Position numbers and translations under genes: made by a program. DNA of 64,000 nucleotides, from positions 47,326-111,325 of the forward strand of contig NZ_JANFYN010000001.1 in NCBI RefSeq assembly GCF_024460475.1, read 5' to 3'. Origin of the DNA: Holdemanella sp. MSK.7.32 (GTDB lineage Bacteria; Bacillota_I; Bacilli_A; Erysipelotrichales; Erysipelotrichaceae). Of the stretch, positions 1 through 8,103 are shown piece after piece (the stretch's first letter is position 1; every line of letters starts with the position of its first letter). Below the pieces are notes generated by a model, which ran no database searches, was not told the origin of the DNA, and worked only from the letters and a program-made list of their open reading frames with translations.

Positions 1-1640
1 TCTGCAATCATTGAAAAAGCAGTTCCAAGTGGAGGCAATACAGTTGTGACTATGTTTCCGATTGTTGTAACGAGAGTAGAAAAAATTGGCTGAACTGCAG
101 GTAAGATACGAGCAATCGCTTGAATAATCTGGTCAATTATCGGTGTTGCCTTGATTACTACATTTTGTATCGTAGTAACAATCGTTCCACCAAAAGCCAT
201 AATTGGTGGCAGCATCTGCTGAACTCCTAAAATAATTGATTGGATTGCAGGCATCATCATTTTGAAACCATTGATAAACGATGGCATGATTGATGATATA
301 TATTGAATTCCTTTTCCAAGGCCTTCACCAAACTTTACCCCGAACTCCTGGACATAAGGCATTGCTTTATCAATCAAACCAATAATGTTTGTAAAGACTG
401 GTTTTAGTTGTTCTACAATATTCAATCCAAAATCAGCAACTCCTGACTTTAACTTACCAGTAATTGTAGATAATAACCCTGTACCAGTTGTAGCTAGTTT
501 GGCTGCAGCACCTCCATAGAAGTCTTCTAAATCTTTGGAAACACCCTCAAATCCTTTTTGTTTAAATTCATCAGCCGATACTTTAAAGCCAAATTCCTTT
601 AAACGTTCCATTTCTCCAAGTTTCGCATCGGCTAAGGCTTCCATAGCATCGCTGACTGATTTCGTTCCACCTGAAGCAGCCGCCATATCTTCTGCCAACC
701 GAACCAAGGACATTGCTGACTTCGTGTTCCCCTGTGTAATCGCTACTGCGCGACTTCCTGCTTGAATGACTTCGCCAGTTTCGAATGGTGTCGCATTGGC
801 ATTTTGTCTTAACTGCTCAGTAAATGTTTTTGCAGCTTCTTTTATCTGTGATTCACCATAGTCTTTATTGGTCGCTCCGATAAAATGTTCAATGCTGACT
901 TGTTGATTTTCTAAAGTCATTCCTGATTTGACAGCAGCCCCAAGTGCAGCAGCTGTGCCTGTAGCTACTACTGTAACAGGAACAACTAATTTCTTACCTA
1001 TTTGAGCCAAACTCTTCATAGCAGAAGATATACCACTAGCTGTTTTATTGACTGCTGTTATCGTTGCTTTGTAGGCTTTTTGGGTTACCGTCTTTAAAGC
1101 AAGCTTGATTGGAGACAACTTGCTGGTTATCATGTCCTTCAATAACACTGCTGGTCTTGCAACTGTTTTTGAAAGCCACTTTGTTTCTGCTTTGATTTTA
1201 CTAGCCTTTGAAGTGAAGTTATCCTTAATCCTGACGATAGGGGATACTGCTTTATTTTTTAGATCATCAAACAATTTGATTGTAGATTTCAGTTTTGATA
1301 ATGCATGATCTCTAATTTTAACAATCGGCGCAACTGCCATTGTTGATAGTTTTAACATCCTTTTATAAATACTATTTAACTTGATTAAAGCTGCATTATC
1401 TTCCAAATGAAGCCTCGCTTTTAGGTTATTCTTAAATTCATTTGCTTTGGATTGCATGGCTCGAATTGATTTCATGGCTGATGTTGTCTCAATAGCTGGT
1501 TTATATTTATGATCCCATGCTTTTTTCAACTCATCTCTTGTTGACTTGACTTCGTCCTTGAAGGTCTTATGCTCGTCTTTTAACTTTTTAAGCGTTCCTA
1601 TACCTTCATCTGAAATCTTAATCTTTTCAACAATTGCCAT
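1..1640 (-). CDS. Phage tail tape measure protein (N-terminal part)
   Basis: The frame opens with ATG at 1640 and runs without a stop to the window edge, giving about 546 residues of a longer protein. The N-terminal 200 residues are charged and predicted helical, rich in Lys, with repeated short units around AVSPIVRIKD and ARPAVLLKD. A central stretch with conserved tape-measure features follows (MTLENQQVSIEHF, then a Gly/Ala-rich segment), and then long hydrophobic helices. Tape measure proteins set tail length and sit in the tail lumen. The start overlaps the end of the frameshifted GT chaperone, the usual arrangement. Only the C-terminus is missing. Confidence 0.88.
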   Translation of the reverse strand, partial: MAIVEKIKISDEGIGTLKKLKDEHKTFKDEVKSTRDELKKAWDHKYKPAIETTSAMKSIRAMQSKANEFKNNLKARLHLEDNAALIKLNSIYKRMLKLSTMAVAPIVKIRDHALSKLKSTIKLFDDLKNKAVSPIVRIKDNFTSKASKIKAETKWLSKTVARPAVLLKDMITSKLSPIKLALKTVTQKAYKATITAVNKTASGISSAMKSLAQIGKKLVVPVTVVATGTAAALGAAVKSGMTLENQQVSIEHFIGATNKDYGESQIKEAAKTFTEQLRQNANATPFETGEVIQAGSRAVAITQGNTKSAMSLVRLAEDMAAASGGTKSVSDAMEALADAKLGEMERLKEFGFKVSADEFKQKGFEGVSKDLEDFYGGAAAKLATTGTGLLSTITGKLKSGVADFGLNIVEQLKPVFTNIIGLIDKAMPYVQEFGVKFGEGLGKGIQYISSIMPSFINGFKMMMPAIQSIILGVQQMLPPIMAFGGTIVTTIQNVVIKATPIIDQIIQAIARILPAVQPIFSTLVTTIGNIVTTVLPPLGTAFSMIA

Positions 1641-2252
1641 TCTTGCCACCCCCAATCTTAATCTGCGCTGCTTTTTGCATATCTTCTATTGCGACATCCA
1701 TAGAAGCTTTATAAAAAAGTTTGTAGTAATTCGGCAATTCTACAAACTCCTCTATTTTCCACCCCAATTGAACATAATGATGTAGCAGATTAAAATCACC
1801 ATTAGTTCGAATTAGTTTTTTAAGTTTTCTAATCCTTTGTCAACGACTGTAACTTTGTTTTTACTTAGTACACCTGATTTTTCCATGATGATCATTGCAG
1901 CTTCCGTAATTTCGTGTCGTTCAAACATTTCCATTACTTCCATAGGATGAACAATATCACCAGCTTCTTTTAAGGTTTGGCCCAATTTTTTCAATGATGG
2001 TTCAACTGAAGCAATATACATAGCATATTTATCTGCTCCGTTTGGATCATCACTTTCATACGCCAAGCAATCATTGATTTCAGCATCGGATAAAGTTCTG
2101 AATTTAATTTCCAACGGTTGTCCTTCACCATTTTCATCTTCTAGCTTTTCAAAAGAAGGGAAGCTTAATGTGTATTGCACGAATGATTTTTTTCTTTTCA
2201 TGGCTGCTGAAGCTTTCGCAGCAAATATTTCTAATGTTGATTTCTTTTCCAT
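1627..2252 (-). CDS. Tail assembly chaperone GT (programmed -1 frameshift product)
   Basis: The zero-frame gene (1812-2252) ends in TTA AAA AAC TAA. This contains the canonical slippery heptamer A-AAA-AAC in the right phase, directly before the stop. A -1 shift there continues for 62 codons to a TGA at 1629-1627, overlapping the tape measure start. The extension reads like real protein (HHYVQLGWKIEEF, KASMDVAIEDMQKAAQ) and has no ATG and ribosome-binding site of its own at its beginning. The long GT form is known in tailed phages to bind the tape measure protein during tail assembly. The heptamer and open extension are seen in the sequence; that frameshifting occurs is inferred from the conserved system. 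Confidence 0.8.
1812..2252 (-). CDS. Tail assembly chaperone G
   Basis: This is a 146-residue protein lying between the tail tube and tape measure genes, the standard place of the tail assembly chaperone. Residues 30-75 carry a compact domain (FRTLSDAEINDCLAYE), and a helical C-terminal half contains a stretch like HPMEVMEMFERHEI. It is the abundant zero-frame product of the G/GT pair. It starts at ATG 2252 with an AGGAGG-type site upstream. No enzymatic motif is expected or seen. The family call rests on position, size and the frameshift signal at its end rather than on strong motif recognition. Confidence 0.75.
   Translation of the reverse strand: MEKKSTLEIFAAKASAAMKRKKSFVQYTLSFPSFEKLEDENGEGQPLEIKFRTLSDAEINDCLAYESDDPNGADKYAMYIASVEPSLKKLGQTLKEAGDIVHPMEVMEMFERHEITEAAMIIMEKSGVLSKNKVTVVDKGLENLKN
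1815..1821 (-). other. -1 translational slippery heptamer A AAA AAC
   Basis: On the minus strand the zero-frame codons are TTA AAA AAC TAA, so AAAAAAC lies in phase X XXY YYZ, directly before the stop codon of the chaperone gene. The -1 frame stays open for 62 codons. The same arrangement is widely conserved in tail assembly genes of dsDNA phages. Confidence 0.8.
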
Positions 2253-2263
2253 GTAAATCCTCC

Positions 2264-2701
2264 TTATCGTTTGATCGTATCTAAGTTAACTGCATCGCTT
2301 GGTGTAAAGCCTCCAGTTAATTCTTCTTCAATAAGCGCTCCTTTTTCGGCAACGAATAATGGAATATCATTCCACCATACATTATCGAATGACCAGCGTT
2401 CTTGTTGAGCATCCACTGCATCAGGGTCTGCTAACTTTGCAATTACTTGAGAACGTACATCCTTACCTTGAACATAATTTTTCATAACGTCATTGTAATT
2501 GCTGTATGTTTTGTTAATTGTGATTGAGATTTCTCCTTTGAGTCCTGTCATCTTGCTATCGATATCAATACCCATCTGAACTTCTTCTCGATTAGCTGAT
2601 ACTTTCGCTTCAATTTTCTTAAATTCGATAATTGGAACACCATCTACCCAAATTTCACCCCATGTACCTGAAAGGACTTTGTTTCCTCTTATACTCATCA
2701 T
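2264..2701 (-). CDS. Phage tail tube protein (XkdM-like)
   Basis: This 145-residue protein follows directly behind the tail sheath gene. It has the PBSX XkdM-type features: an N-terminal GTWGEIWVDG strand pair, then KKIEAKVSANREEVQ and a D-x-K-M-TGLKGE loop, and a C-terminal domain ending GGFTPSDAVNL. Tube subunits stack into the inner tail tube inside the contractile sheath. The start is ambiguous by one codon because two ATGs are adjacent; AGGAGGATACG lies upstream. The length matches the family. Confidence 0.88.
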   Translation of the reverse strand: MMSIRGNKVLSGTWGEIWVDGVPIIEFKKIEAKVSANREEVQMGIDIDSKMTGLKGEISITINKTYSNYNDVMKNYVQGKDVRSQVIAKLADPDAVDAQQERWSFDNVWWNDIPLFVAEKGALIEEELTGGFTPSDAVNLDTIKR

Positions 2702-2716
2702 CGTATCCTCCTATTC

Positions 2717-3778
2717 CTACATATTGATTTCCATTTTTAAATCTTCCATTGCATCAACAAACTTGATTGCTGCAGTTAAAAAAACCATACTTCCTGTATT
2801 GGCCTGTAAAATTTCAATATCACTCATAGCTTCAGTATCTTCTCCTTGACTTAATAAATAACTGCGTTGATCTTCAAGCGAAATTGCACAACTGTTATTG
2901 TAAGTGCGATCCAATACATCTCCTTCCATGCTTTTGAAATATGTAACAATCGCTGCTACGAGGTTTTGCTTATTGTCGTAATCATTAATAACCTTACCGA
3001 CATACTTTTCTTCAAATGTAGTCTTGATATCTTGATAGACGGTATCTTTACTTTCAATAACCTTAATCTTTTTAAGATCTTCATTGTTCCCTGAAGTATA
3101 ACTATTGATACCTCTTGCGATTTTGTATTTTTCTCCATCGAATAAAATAACTAGTTCACCTTTATTGACTAATTCTTCAGGATTACTAGGAATGTCAGCT
3201 GAGATAATATCTGTTAGAACATAGTATGTTAAACTGCGGGATAAACTTAGTCCTGCAACAATACCTGCAATACGAGCACAATATTCAGCAGCTGTTAGCT
3301 TCACTTCATTTCCTGTGATTGTTGAAACAATATTCCCAGTTGTGAAATTAATAATCCCTTCGCAATCCGCAGCATGATTGGCAAGTACTGCTTTAAATGT
3401 TTTCTTGTTATTAGTTCTTTGCTCTTTAATCCATGAACTAATAACTGGAGTGCTTTCTTCATTTGCGGATGGGACAACTAAATAGTTCCATTTATAGTTT
3501 TCTAAAACTTTTAATGCCTTACTATAGTTGTTGTCTTCTTCTGGAATTACTGCAACCATGACTTTGTATGGTGCTCCATCAAAAATCAATTTCAAATATC
3601 GATAGTTCTTCTCGCTCATTTTTTCAAATTCTACATCACTCAAACTTTTATAAATACTAAATGGAATCGCACCTGCAGTATTGTCTTTTAGAATGACTGC
3701 AACAACTCCACGTTCGCTTCGTTGAATAATAGATTGAGCTTTGCTTTTAAACTCAATCAAAATTTGTGGTAAATTCAT
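2717..3778 (-). CDS. Phage tail sheath protein (XkdK-like)
   Basis: The 353-residue protein shows the tail sheath layout. An N-terminal domain contains ERGVVAVILKDNT; a middle region has LVVPSANEESTPVISSWIKEQR and a K-AVLANHAADCEGIINFTT segment; the C-terminal domain reads YCARIAGIVAGLSLSRSLTYYVL and later LFDGEKYKIARGINSYTS, as in PBSX and related contractile tails. It forms the contractile outer tail sheath, so the phage is a myovirus. It lies between the tail terminator and tail tube genes. Confidence 0.92.
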   Translation of the reverse strand: MNLPQILIEFKSKAQSIIQRSERGVVAVILKDNTAGAIPFSIYKSLSDVEFEKMSEKNYRYLKLIFDGAPYKVMVAVIPEEDNNYSKALKVLENYKWNYLVVPSANEESTPVISSWIKEQRTNNKKTFKAVLANHAADCEGIINFTTGNIVSTITGNEVKLTAAEYCARIAGIVAGLSLSRSLTYYVLTDIISADIPSNPEELVNKGELVILFDGEKYKIARGINSYTSGNNEDLKKIKVIESKDTVYQDIKTTFEEKYVGKVINDYDNKQNLVAAIVTYFKSMEGDVLDRTYNNSCAISLEDQRSYLLSQGEDTEAMSDIEILQANTGSMVFLTAAIKFVDAMEDLKMEINM

Positions 3779-3783
3779 AAAAT

Positions 3784-4239
3784 TTAATCCTCCTGTACAA
3801 AGTTAATGTTTAGATTTTCTGCAAGTACACCTTGCTCGTTATAATCAATCGCAATCACATCTCTAAACCTCAATGTGAAAGTGTAATGTCCTATGTTGTC
3901 CACGATTTTAAAAGAACTGTTTTCAATTGTGATTGAGCGTTTGCCAATTTGAACATAAGGCAGAAAGTTTTGATCCATTGCTTCCATCCAATCATAGAAA
4001 GTATTGCTATCTGCTTTATCATTGATATAAGCAATATCTACAAACAACGCTCTATCTCTTAAATACTTTCCAAATAGCGCTGTACTGATTGGAATCAAAG
4101 AAACATGGAAATACTTATAAATTTGGTTTTCTTCAACACTTGAATCTGTTTTGCTGACATTTGTAAAAAATACATCAATGTTTTCCGCTTTTTTTAAAAG
4201 GCTGGTTATGGTTGTTTTAATTTCTGTAATCTTAATCAT
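3784..4239 (-). CDS. Tail terminator family protein (DUF6838-like)
   Basis: A 151-residue protein sits between the gp10-like connector and the sheath gene, where the tail terminator or completion protein is expected. It begins MIKITEIKTTITSLLKKAE and contains a beta-rich middle and end (ALFVDIAYIN, HYTFTLRFRDVIAI), the pattern of the DUF6838 tail terminator family. Such proteins cap the tail tube and join it to the head. It overlaps the upstream gene by 8 bp. Assignment is from position and general sequence pattern. Confidence 0.65.
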   Translation of the reverse strand: MIKITEIKTTITSLLKKAENIDVFFTNVSKTDSSVEENQIYKYFHVSLIPISTALFGKYLRDRALFVDIAYINDKADSNTFYDWMEAMDQNFLPYVQIGKRSITIENSSFKIVDNIGHYTFTLRFRDVIAIDYNEQGVLAENLNINFVQED

Positions 4240-4636
4240 TTAGATCATGCTTATTTATAAAATCACTCAACCAGTCTCTTAAATAAGAAGGTAACTGTAT
4301 TTTTAAAAGTTCAACTGATATCTCCATCATATGAGCTCCTTCAACAAAACCACCGCTTTTTGTTCTATGTCCATACTCGACAGGTTCAGCATACTCAACA
4401 TTGTTATATACCTCGATGAAATAGTTGTTCCCTCGTTTGACCAGTTCTCCGACAAACCAATTACCTTGAAGATGGCTCGTGTCGACTGGAGTAGCATCTG
4501 CAGTAGCAGTTTGAAGATCGGTTGCAACTTGAATGACCATCCTTTCAAACTCGTATGGATAATCATGCGAAATAATCTTTGCAAGTTTCTTTTCAAATTC
4601 ATCTAAACCTTCAATTACAATATCTGATTGACTCAT
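4232..4636 (-). CDS. HK97 gp10-like / XkdI-like tail completion protein
   Basis: The 134-residue protein has the HK97 gp10 signature: an N-terminal GLDEFEKKLAKI helix, then TADATPVDTSHLQGNW and a Y-AEPVEYGHRTKSGGFVEG segment before a final helix. Members act at the head-tail joint. ATG overlaps the upstream stop by 4 bp (ATGA), and GGAGGG lies upstream, so it is translationally coupled to the preceding connector gene. Confidence 0.8.
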   Translation of the reverse strand: MSQSDIVIEGLDEFEKKLAKIISHDYPYEFERMVIQVATDLQTATADATPVDTSHLQGNWFVGELVKRGNNYFIEVYNNVEYAEPVEYGHRTKSGGFVEGAHMMEISVELLKIQLPSYLRDWLSDFINKHDLND

Positions 4637-4998
4637 GCTGTATTCTTACCCTCCAAGACTGGAAGCTCTGCATGACTTGGTAAAGTATATTGCTTTCCAG
4701 CCACCAATACATAGCGTGCGCCTTCGTGTGTGCAAACGATTGTGTCATTCTTTTCAACACTTATTTTTGGATCATAAAACAACTTATAATCACTTTCGAT
4801 TTTAACGTTTACATCATTCTTATTTGACTTGCCATTAGAAAAGCTAGACAAGGCGCATGGTATATCATCATATATTTTTTTGCCATCTAGGCCTTTATAA
4901 AAGACACTTTCGCCAGTCGGTAAAGTGTCTTTAAAAGGTCGATAAACGCTCATTTTATCATAATAAGTTAATGCTAGAATTTCAGCTTCACTCATCAT
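4633..4998 (-). CDS. Head closure / connector protein (XkdH-like)
   Basis: This 121-residue protein contains YYDKMSVYRPFKD near its start and a C-terminal TIVCTHEGARYVLVAGKQYTLPSHAE segment. The pattern fits the small beta-barrel head closure proteins encoded between gp6-like and gp10-like connectors (XkdH/YqbH type). It overlaps the upstream connector gene by 11 bp. The assignment leans on gene order: capsid, gp6-like, this gene, gp10-like, terminator, sheath. Confidence 0.65.
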   Translation of the reverse strand: MMSEAEILALTYYDKMSVYRPFKDTLPTGESVFYKGLDGKKIYDDIPCALSSFSNGKSNKNDVNVKIESDYKLFYDPKISVEKNDTIVCTHEGARYVLVAGKQYTLPSHAELPVLEGKNTA

Positions 4999-5377
4999 TA
5001 GGATCTCTTGGAAGCCTCATTCTTTTAAAGTGGACTAATTGACATGAATAATCTTTCATAAAGTCAATTGCATTGTTATAGGCTGAAGCAGGATCTTTGT
5101 AGGTAATGCTTGTATCACCTCGACTTACGCTGGCAACTTCCTTGTTATCGGTAGCAATAACTTTGTCAGCCATCAGCATTTCTTCAGTGATTTCTGCTAC
5201 AACTGATTCCAGTGCTTCAGGTAAATCATTACGATTGCAATGCGCTAAAACCTTTAATCTAACACGGTTTGCATATCGTGCGATAATCGGTTCTAACTGT
5301 TCTTTTTGTTCATCACTAAGATTTCTTATCTTTGGATGCTCTAGAACTTCCTTCAGTATCCTTGTCATTTGTTCCAT
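4988..5377 (-). CDS. Head-tail connector (gp6-like, XkdG/YqbG position)
   Basis: The 129-residue helical protein (DEQKEQLEPIIARYANRVRLKVL, then PEALESVVAEITEEM, then YNNAIDFMKDYSCQL) follows the capsid gene where the gp6-like adaptor is expected. I chose ATG 5377 over the longer frame because AAGGAGG stands 8 bases before it, while the upstream ATG at 5404 has no good site. It overlaps the 3' end of the small coiled-coil gene by 62 bp. Function is inferred from order and the all-helical character. Confidence 0.65.
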   Translation of the reverse strand: MEQMTRILKEVLEHPKIRNLSDEQKEQLEPIIARYANRVRLKVLAHCNRNDLPEALESVVAEITEEMLMADKVIATDNKEVASVSRGDTSITYKDPASAYNNAIDFMKDYSCQLVHFKRMRLPRDPNDE

Positions 5378-5546
5378 CTGTAGAGCCTCCTTTTTCAAGT
5401 TCATTAATCTTCTTTTTCAAAGAAGTGTTTTCTTCTGATAGTTTTTTGATTTCACCATCTTTTTTAGAAATTTCTTTTTTTAATTCTTCCAGTTCACTTC
5501 CAGGCTTTTCAGTGCCTAAACCAATTACTGTTCCTTTTGTTTCCAT
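5316..5546 (-). CDS. Small coiled-coil phage protein
   Basis: A 76-residue protein between the capsid and connector genes. Residues 17-51 form a clear heptad coiled coil (ELEELKKEISKKDGEIKKL), and the tail is Ser/Asp/Lys rich. AGGAG precedes ATG 5546. Its last 62 bases overlap the start of the next gene in another frame. I do not recognise a family; a structural or capsid-associated role is suggested only by its place. Confidence 0.6.
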   Translation of the reverse strand: METKGTVIGLGTEKPGSELEELKKEISKKDGEIKKLSEENTSLKKKINELEKGGSTDGTNDKDTEGSSRASKDKKS

Positions 5547-5557
5547 ATCTTGTTCTC

Positions 5558-6418
5558 CTATTCAGAATCGTGTGAGCAATAAACTCCAGCTAATTTATTT
5601 TCATAAACGTGTGCGTATAAGTTGTTGTTTCGATAATCCCACTTATGAGAATCGCCATTCTGGTTTTCATCAGGTGAAAAATACTTGATCCATTGTTCCA
5701 TCGCTGATACTGCTGCTGATTTTTCAACCACAACGAAGTTTACGTTTTTACCAGTTGTTGGTGTTTTCTTATAACCATACTCAGTTTTACCATCTGCCAA
5801 TGTGATTTGAGTGTACATTCTAGATTGTGGCATTTTGATAATTGTTGAGAACTTATCTAAAATCTTTTTAGATTTGGTTGTATCCATATCTTCAATCAAT
5901 GAAAGGTAAGAACCGACAATGAACAGGATACGTGATTCTTCAGGCACTTCATCGTTATCCATTTTGTCCGATGCTGCTCTTAATGCTTTAACAACAGCTG
6001 CTCCGTCAGCTAATTTTTCTTCTTTTACTGTAATACCAGTAGTTCCACAAATTTTAGCAATACGAGCTGCATCCGTTTCAGGAATAACCTTTGTACGAAT
6101 GAATTCGCTTAATAGTTTAGATGCAGGAATTTCTAATGCTTCTTCGTTATCCATTCGGTCGATGTTTAACTCTTGAGAACGTTCTTTGTCATATTTGACT
6201 GTTTCCCAAGCAAATTTTGTTCCTCCTTTTGTATAACCCGATTTACGGTCATAGTCACCAAGTGCATCCATGTCAATTTTTGCAACCTTGATTTCACCAT
6301 GTGCTCCTTTTAAAACAGTGGTTTCATCACCTTCAAGGATAGAAGTCTTAGCTTCCTGTTTATAAAGTTCATCCATCAAAGGTGCAAATAAAGTAGCATA
6401 ATCAATTACATTTTCCAT
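5558..6418 (-). CDS. Major capsid protein
   Basis: The 286-residue protein lies directly behind the scaffold gene, the usual place for the major head subunit. It has an HK97-fold-like layout: an N-terminal arm (MENVIDYATLFAPLMDELYK), a SGYTKGGTKFAWETVKYDKER strand region corresponding to the E-loop, a spine-helix segment around LSEFIRTKVIPETDAARIAKI, and a C-terminal NNNLYAHVYENKLAGVYC segment typical of Firmicutes capsid proteins. There is no N-terminal protease or delta domain; the separate scaffold gene supplies that function. Confidence 0.88.
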   Translation of the reverse strand: MENVIDYATLFAPLMDELYKQEAKTSILEGDETTVLKGAHGEIKVAKIDMDALGDYDRKSGYTKGGTKFAWETVKYDKERSQELNIDRMDNEEALEIPASKLLSEFIRTKVIPETDAARIAKICGTTGITVKEEKLADGAAVVKALRAASDKMDNDEVPEESRILFIVGSYLSLIEDMDTTKSKKILDKFSTIIKMPQSRMYTQITLADGKTEYGYKKTPTTGKNVNFVVVEKSAAVSAMEQWIKYFSPDENQNGDSHKWDYRNNNLYAHVYENKLAGVYCSHDSE

Positions 6419-6433
6419 TTTTCTTTCCTCCTA

Positions 6434-7039
6434 TTACTTAATTCCCATATATTTTCTGATTTTATTTTGTTTATCCTGCATATCATTGATTGCGGCATTT
6501 GAATGAAGTCCTTCAGGTGTCTTACCTTTTAACTTCTCTTTAATTCCATTTTCAAGACACTCACTATAAGTTTTAATAATATAATCCAACGATGCTTCAG
6601 CAGTTTCTTTTGTTGAATAGTTAATAATATCTGCCAATTTTACTGGTAAACCAGCTTCATCTAATTTTTTGATTGCATCGTTTTTAGAATTGTTGACCAT
6701 AATCTCATGTTCCAACGCCTGAATCTTCTTGTCTTTTTCAGCATCTTCTTCTGCTTTTAATTCTTCAGGCGTCAAGGATGCTTTTCTTTCTTTTTCAGCC
6801 TGTGCTTTTTTATATTCTTCAATAGCATCTGCTTTCGCTTTTTCAATGGCTGCATCCATATCTTCCTTTGATAAAGCGCCTTCTTGAGCCTCATCCTCCT
6901 TTGGTTCTTCAGCAGTTGGTTCTGCTTCAACTGTTGTTTCTACCTCCGATGGTTCTTCATCACTCTTTTTGCCAAAAACAACTTCTTTGATTTTTTCTCC
7001 GATTGTTTTTTCTTGTTTTGTTTCTTGAGCTTCTTCCAT
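6434..7039 (-). CDS. Phage capsid scaffolding protein
   Basis: A 201-residue, highly charged protein just upstream of the capsid gene. Residues 25-60 are rich in Glu with EPTAEEPKEDEAQEG, followed by a long helical, coiled-coil-like stretch to about residue 125 and a short C-terminal domain ending QDKQNKIRKYMGIK. This composition and place are characteristic of DUF4355-type scaffold proteins, which guide procapsid assembly and are then released. Confidence 0.85.
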   Translation of the reverse strand: MEEAQETKQEKTIGEKIKEVVFGKKSDEEPSEVETTVEAEPTAEEPKEDEAQEGALSKEDMDAAIEKAKADAIEEYKKAQAEKERKASLTPEELKAEEDAEKDKKIQALEHEIMVNNSKNDAIKKLDEAGLPVKLADIINYSTKETAEASLDYIIKTYSECLENGIKEKLKGKTPEGLHSNAAINDMQDKQNKIRKYMGIK

Positions 7040-7077
7040 TTTGTTTTCCTCCTTTAACCACTCTCTATAACAAAGCC

Positions 7078-8103
7078 TTATTTCGCTTTATTACCATTTT
7101 TAACAAATCTTTCTTTCCATTTTTGATAGTTGATATTCTTTTCCAACGGAACGACATTTCGTTCTTGATCAAAAATACTCATTGCGTGAACTGCGATTAC
7201 TCGGCATTTGCAATTCGGATGCATTGGTGGACAATTGACACCGACTGTTGCATCTTCGATTTTGAACTTTTTACCATTTAATGGTTTACATTTCGGACAT
7301 CCAGCGCCACGGTACATATATTCATCAATCTTCATTTTTTTATATGACATCAATTGCGCTTGTTGAGCAAAATACTTTGCTTCTGTTCTAACCACACGCT
7401 CCGTAACATATTTACCTTTGCCAAGAACATCATCAATTCGCTTTGTCATCTTCTGAATAGAACTTCCATCCACGAATCCCGTTGCCAGTTCTTTTCTTAA
7501 GGTTTCGGTCAATTTGTCAATGTTATCCCAAATGGTTTTGGAATACACTTTCGTTGACCATGGGTATTCAAGAACACTTTTAACCAGGTGAGGATTAAAT
7601 CTTGCCACATTAAATCCCAAGCCGACTGTTTTTTGAACAGAATAGAAACCACGATAATAGTTGTTGACAAGTACGATGCCAAGATGCTTTTTAATACTTC
7701 TTGTGGTTTTATTAGCTAAATTCATCATTTCTTTATCAATCTGCGAAAGCAGTTCTTCCTTTCTTGAAAGGCTGGTCTTAGCTGATAAAGTATTTAATTC
7801 CATTAACATCTTTGTTCCATCAGCTTCTTTTTCTATTTGTTCAATGTATTCTTCAATACTTTTTTTCCATTTAGTAAATTCTTTGCTGCTTAGTAGTCCT
7901 TTTGCTTCCTCGATAGATATTTCATTGTTTTCGGCAAATCGAATCAAGGATCGTTGAATATCTGCTTTTAAGCGTTCAGCTGCTTCATCATAGACATCCA
8001 GTAGATCTTCTACAATGTCATCTATTTCTTCTAGCTCATCCAATAGACAATCTTTAGCGATTGCTAACTGTTTTTCTTTTTCGGTCTTATTCATCCAATT
8101 CAT
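7078..8103 (-). CDS. Minor head protein, MuF / SPP1 gp7 family
   Basis: The 341-residue protein has a helical N-terminal half and a C-terminal MuF domain. The domain carries RVVRTEAKYFAQQAQLMSYKK and the hallmark Cys pattern CPKCKPLNGKKF ... CPPMHPNCKCRV, probably a zinc site. MuF proteins attach to the portal and enter the capsid. The start overlaps the portal stop by 17 bp. No extra toxin-like domain follows the MuF domain here. Confidence 0.92.
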   Translation of the reverse strand: MNWMNKTEKEKQLAIAKDCLLDELEEIDDIVEDLLDVYDEAAERLKADIQRSLIRFAENNEISIEEAKGLLSSKEFTKWKKSIEEYIEQIEKEADGTKMLMELNTLSAKTSLSRKEELLSQIDKEMMNLANKTTRSIKKHLGIVLVNNYYRGFYSVQKTVGLGFNVARFNPHLVKSVLEYPWSTKVYSKTIWDNIDKLTETLRKELATGFVDGSSIQKMTKRIDDVLGKGKYVTERVVRTEAKYFAQQAQLMSYKKMKIDEYMYRGAGCPKCKPLNGKKFKIEDATVGVNCPPMHPNCKCRVIAVHAMSIFDQERNVVPLEKNINYQKWKERFVKNGNKAK

